Below, in pieces: positions 5,575-7,367 of a stretch of DNA of 7,367 nt. The notes under the pieces were generated by a model that had not been told where the DNA came from, made no database searches, and saw only the letters and a list, made by a program, of their open reading frames with translations. The number at the start of each line of letters is the position of its first letter. The first letter of the stretch is position 1. A program made the position numbers and the translations under genes. The stretch is from a bacterium (GTDB lineage Bacteria > Krumholzibacteriota > Krumholzibacteria > LZORAL124-64-63): contig VGXH01000084.1 in the NCBI GenBank assembly GCA_016873405.1, positions 1 to 7,367 of the forward strand, written 5' to 3'.

Positions 5575-6467
5575 TGCCGGAACTGCCCGAGGTCGAGTCG
5601 GTCGGCCGCGCGCTGGCGGCCGAGCTCACGGGCCGCCGCCTGACCGGGCTGCGCGTGAGCTGGGGCGGCGTCTTCGAACCGTCGGCGCGGGCCGCGCGCG
5701 CCGCGCTGGTCGGCCGCCGCCTGGCCGGCCTGCACCGCCACGGCAAGTACCTCATCGCGCGGTTCGCGGGCCCGGACGGCGACGACACCCATCTCATGAT
5801 CCACCTGCGCATGACCGGCCAGTTCCTCGCGCAGCGGGACTACGCCCCCGACGGCCACGTGCACGCGACGTTCGACTTCGAAGGCCGGTTGGTGCACTTC
5901 CGCGACGTGCGCAAGTTCGGGCGCCTGACGCTGGTCGAGCACCCGACGGCGCCGACGGCGCTGGCGCACGTGGGTCCCGACATGCTGACGGTGCGGTCGG
6001 CGGACTGGCTGTCGCGCGCGCGCCGCCGCGCGGCGCCGATCAAGAGCGTGCTGCTGGACCAGGGCGTGGCCGCCGGCCTGGGGAACATCTACGCCGACGA
6101 GGCGCTCTTCCGCGCCGGCGTTCACCCGCTGGCGCGACCGCGCGACCTGGACGAGGCCGCGCTGCGCCGGGTGCTGGGCTGCGCCAAGCAGGTGCTGCGC
6201 CTGGCTATCAACCACGGCGGCACCACGTTCCTGGACTTCCGCGATTTCCACGGCCGGCCCGGCAACTTCCGCCGCAAGCTGCGCGTGTACGGGCGCGCCG
6301 GCGAACCCTGCCGCGACTGCGGGACCGCCATCGAGCGGCTGGTCATCGGGGGCAGGTCCAGTTGCTGGTGCCCGCGCTGCCAGCCGGCGCCGCGCGCCGA
6401 TGACGCGGCGGCGCCGGAGGCCGGGTTGCCGCTCAGGGCCACAGCCAGCCGAAGATGCCCCCGGTGA
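5574..6467 (+). CDS. mutM: Formamidopyrimidine-DNA glycosylase (Fpg/MutM)
   Basis: 297 residues. The enzyme removes 8-oxoguanine and formamidopyrimidines from DNA and cuts the abasic site by beta,delta-elimination. The start is GTG (5574-5576), fixed by the N-terminal MPELPEVE: Pro2 becomes the catalytic amine after Met removal and Glu3 assists. Other hallmarks are Lys58 in HGKYL, IHLRMTGQ (the intercalating Met), DVRKFGR, GLGNIYADEALF (helix-two-turn-helix), and a C-terminal zinc finger with Cys246, Cys249, Cys266 and Cys269 and the DNA-contacting Arg in GGRSS. An extra cysteine sits at 264. GGGGG lies about 4 nt upstream of the start, inside djlA. After the finger a tail of roughly 27 residues rich in Ala and Arg makes it a little longer than the usual 270-285; its end overlaps the convergent gene by 35 bp. 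Nei and Nei-like enzymes are less likely because of the intact PELPEVE and Lys58 context. Confidence 0.96.
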   Translation: MPELPEVESVGRALAAELTGRRLTGLRVSWGGVFEPSARAARAALVGRRLAGLHRHGKYLIARFAGPDGDDTHLMIHLRMTGQFLAQRDYAPDGHVHATFDFEGRLVHFRDVRKFGRLTLVEHPTAPTALAHVGPDMLTVRSADWLSRARRRAAPIKSVLLDQGVAAGLGNIYADEALFRAGVHPLARPRDLDEAALRRVLGCAKQVLRLAINHGGTTFLDFRDFHGRPGNFRRKLRVYGRAGEPCRDCGTAIERLVIGGRSSCWCPRCQPAPRADDAAAPEAGLPLRATASRRCPR

Positions 6468-6990
6468 GCAGCCCGTAGATCAGCGCATCCAGCAGGTTCT
6501 TCGCCGTGGCCCTCCAGTCCTTGTTCATCCAGATCGACGACGGGACGCCGCCCAGGCCGTAGGCCATGAACGCCGCGGTGCCCGCCACGCGGTGCACCAG
6601 CAGGTAATCGACGCCTCCGGGCAGGGTCAGTCGCGCCACGTAGGCGGTGAAGACCGAGACCACGAGCAGGAAGGCGAACCACTGCGCCAGCGCGGCGCCC
6701 ATCCCGCCCGAGCCCGGCTTCATCACCGTCAACAACGCGACCGGGCCCTCGTTGCGCCTGGCGCAGTACTCGGGACTCGACATCTCCTTCGCGCTCCCGC
6801 AGTGCGGCATCGCGTAGTCGCCCGGCGGCAGGCCCAGCGCCCCGACCGCGCGGCGCGCCGCCTCTTCGTCCGGCAGCCGGCGGTAGTCGCTGTTGTGGTA
6901 CCGCAGGACCATGTGGATGAGCGAACTGGCGATGAACACGGCGACCGCCGACAGCAGGATCGGCAGCCAGAGATCGGGCAGGGTGACCAT
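6433..6990 (-). CDS. Conserved multi-pass membrane protein of unknown function
   Basis: 185 residues with probably four membrane segments: about 7-29 (LWLPILLSAVAVFIASSLIH), 99-119 (LAQWFAFLLVVSVFTAY), 128-147 (LLVHRVAGTAAFMAYG) and 166-184 (LLDALIYGLLTGGIFGWLW). Between the first two is a soluble region of about 70 residues with YHNSDYRRLPDEE, LPPGDYAMP and GPVALLTVMKPG. The pattern resembles unnamed membrane proteins I have seen in other high-GC bacteria, but I cannot name a family or a function. The ATG at 6988-6990 follows GAGGAGG (7001-6995) by 4 nt. The frame is open further upstream to 7176, but that stretch covers promoter sequence and is not a convincing protein. The 3' end overlaps mutM convergently. 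Confidence 0.85.
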   Translation of the reverse strand: MVTLPDLWLPILLSAVAVFIASSLIHMVLRYHNSDYRRLPDEEAARRAVGALGLPPGDYAMPHCGSAKEMSSPEYCARRNEGPVALLTVMKPGSGGMGAALAQWFAFLLVVSVFTAYVARLTLPGGVDYLLVHRVAGTAAFMAYGLGGVPSSIWMNKDWRATAKNLLDALIYGLLTGGIFGWLWP

Positions 6991-7042
6991 GGGGCCTCCT
7001 CGGACTCGGGGGGGGTTGAAAACGGATCCAGAATCCCCGCGC

Positions 7043-7048
7043 ATCATA
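7043..7048 (-). promoter_or_regulatory. Possible -10 element for the membrane-protein gene
   Basis: TATGAT (5/6 to TATAAT) on the minus strand would start a transcript near 7036, about 45 nt ahead of the start at 6990. No good -35 is present at 16-18 bp; TTGGCC lies only 13 bp away. The leader would include a run of eight C (plus-strand G at 7008-7015). Confidence 0.3.
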
Positions 7049-7081
7049 GCATGGGGGATGGGGCCAAGCCTCACCGACTTA

Positions 7082-7111
7082 TTGACTCCAGATGGTCTTT
7101 TATGATATATT
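7082..7111 (+). promoter_or_regulatory. Sigma70 promoter for the lamin-tail-domain gene
   Basis: TTGACT (7082-7087, 5/6) and TATATT (7106-7111, 5/6) with an 18-bp spacer lie in the most AT-rich patch of the window, which stands out sharply in this GC-rich DNA. Transcription would start near 7118, giving a leader of about 73 nt. Confidence 0.6.
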
Positions 7112-7118
7112 CGTGAAT

Positions 7119-7153
7119 GCGGGGTGGTTGCGATGCGCTGCCTGCGGCCCCGC
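7119..7153 (+). other. Possible leader hairpin upstream of the lamin-tail-domain gene
   Basis: gcgggg (7119-7124) can pair with ccccgc (7148-7153) across 23 nt, right at the predicted transcript 5' end. A 5'-terminal stem can protect mRNA from decay. The large loop shows no riboswitch signature that I recognise, and the pairing may be chance. Confidence 0.25.
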
Positions 7154-7190
7154 GTGGGCCGACGTTTGTGACCCATACAGAGGAACCGAC

Positions 7191-7367
7191 ATGCACCCCA
7201 TGACCGCCCGCGCGCGCGCGGCGTACTTGCTCTTCCTGGTCCTGGCCGCGGCCGCTCCTGCCGCGGCGGCCCCCGTCGTCAACGAGTACATGAGCTCGAA
7301 CGCGGCCACCATCGCCGACGTCGACGGCGACTTCTCCGACTGGATCGAGCTCTACAATCCCGGTTTT
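7191..7367 (+). CDS. Secreted lamin-tail-domain protein, N-terminal part (runs off the window)
   Basis: The first 59 residues are present. Residues 1-27 form a signal peptide: basic TARAR, a hydrophobic AYLLFLVLAAAA core, and a likely AAA cleavage site before PVVNEY. The mature start VVNEYMSSN, then DVDGDFSDW and IELYNPG, is the beginning of a lamin-tail (LTD) domain, an Ig-like beta-sandwich common at the N-terminus of large secreted bacterial proteins that often also carry CotH kinase-like, metallophosphatase, nuclease or C-terminal sorting modules. Which modules follow cannot be seen. AGAGGA (7179-7184) at 6 nt supports the ATG at 7191 over the second Met three codons later. The reading frame is open to the window end. 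Confidence 0.85.
   Translation, partial: MHPMTARARAAYLLFLVLAAAAPAAAAPVVNEYMSSNAATIADVDGDFSDWIELYNPGF

Noticed and set aside
6991..7176. Upstream extension of the membrane-protein gene to an ATG at 7176
   Set aside because: The extension covers the AT-rich divergent promoter, lacks membrane-protein-like sequence, and ignores the strong GAGGAGG before 6990.
7112..7190. Riboswitch in the lamin-tail-domain leader
   Set aside because: The leader is only about 73 nt, with one weak long-loop stem, and I recognise no conserved aptamer core.
1..7367. tRNA, rRNA, CRISPR array, insertion sequence or phage genes
   Set aside because: No regularly spaced direct repeats, transposase or integrase motifs, terminal inverted repeats or tRNA-like cloverleaf were seen on reading both strands by eye.

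Overview
The window is GC-rich bacterial chromosomal DNA, densely packed with genes. The last gene begins like a secreted lamin-tail-domain protein (signal peptide, then a VVNEYMSSN motif and a DWIELYNPG motif). Proteins of this kind are common in uncultured high-GC lineages such as Krumholzibacteriota and Eisenbacteria. Together with the [FeFe]-hydrogenase maturase remnant at the left edge and the high GC, this suggests such a lineage, but the placement is tentative and rests on no marker gene.

Left part (1-4589), all on the minus strand and transcribed leftwards. First comes a three-gene signalling cassette: a stand-alone receiver protein (4182-4589), a CheR-type chemoreceptor methyltransferase (3305-4177) and a second stand-alone receiver (2905-3294). 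The genes are separated by only 4 and 10 nt and are probably one operon. Next is an M3-family oligoendopeptidase F (958-2805), which has its own good promoter candidate. It is followed 2 nt after its stop codon by a small exported protein of unknown function (314-955). At the left edge is a C-terminal piece of HydF (1-266). Its frame is closed by a stop exactly where the N-terminal GTPase and dimerisation parts should join, so it looks like a decapitated pseudogene or a rearrangement/assembly junction.

Middle (4590-4806): a 217-bp divergent intergenic region. It holds a sigma70-like promoter for the rightward genes with a perfect dyad in its spacer, a CCCACGTGGG palindrome, and a 40-nt GC-rich hairpin in the leader of the leftward operon.

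Right part: a two-gene plus-strand operon, with a DjlA-like membrane-anchored TerB-J-domain co-chaperone (4807-5574) overlapping by one base the GTG start of fpg/mutM (5574-6467), which encodes a DNA glycosylase for oxidised purines. Its 3' end overlaps by 35 bp the convergent end of a conserved multi-pass membrane protein of unknown function (6433-6990). A second divergent region (6991-7190) carries a strong AT-rich promoter for the lamin-tail-domain gene (7191 to the window end).

I see no tRNA, rRNA, CRISPR array, insertion sequence or phage gene, and no intrinsic terminator with a U-tract. The window is mostly ordinary chromosome. The points that deserve checking are the HydF remnant, the receiver-CheR-receiver cassette without CheA/CheB or a receptor, and the structured divergent promoter region.
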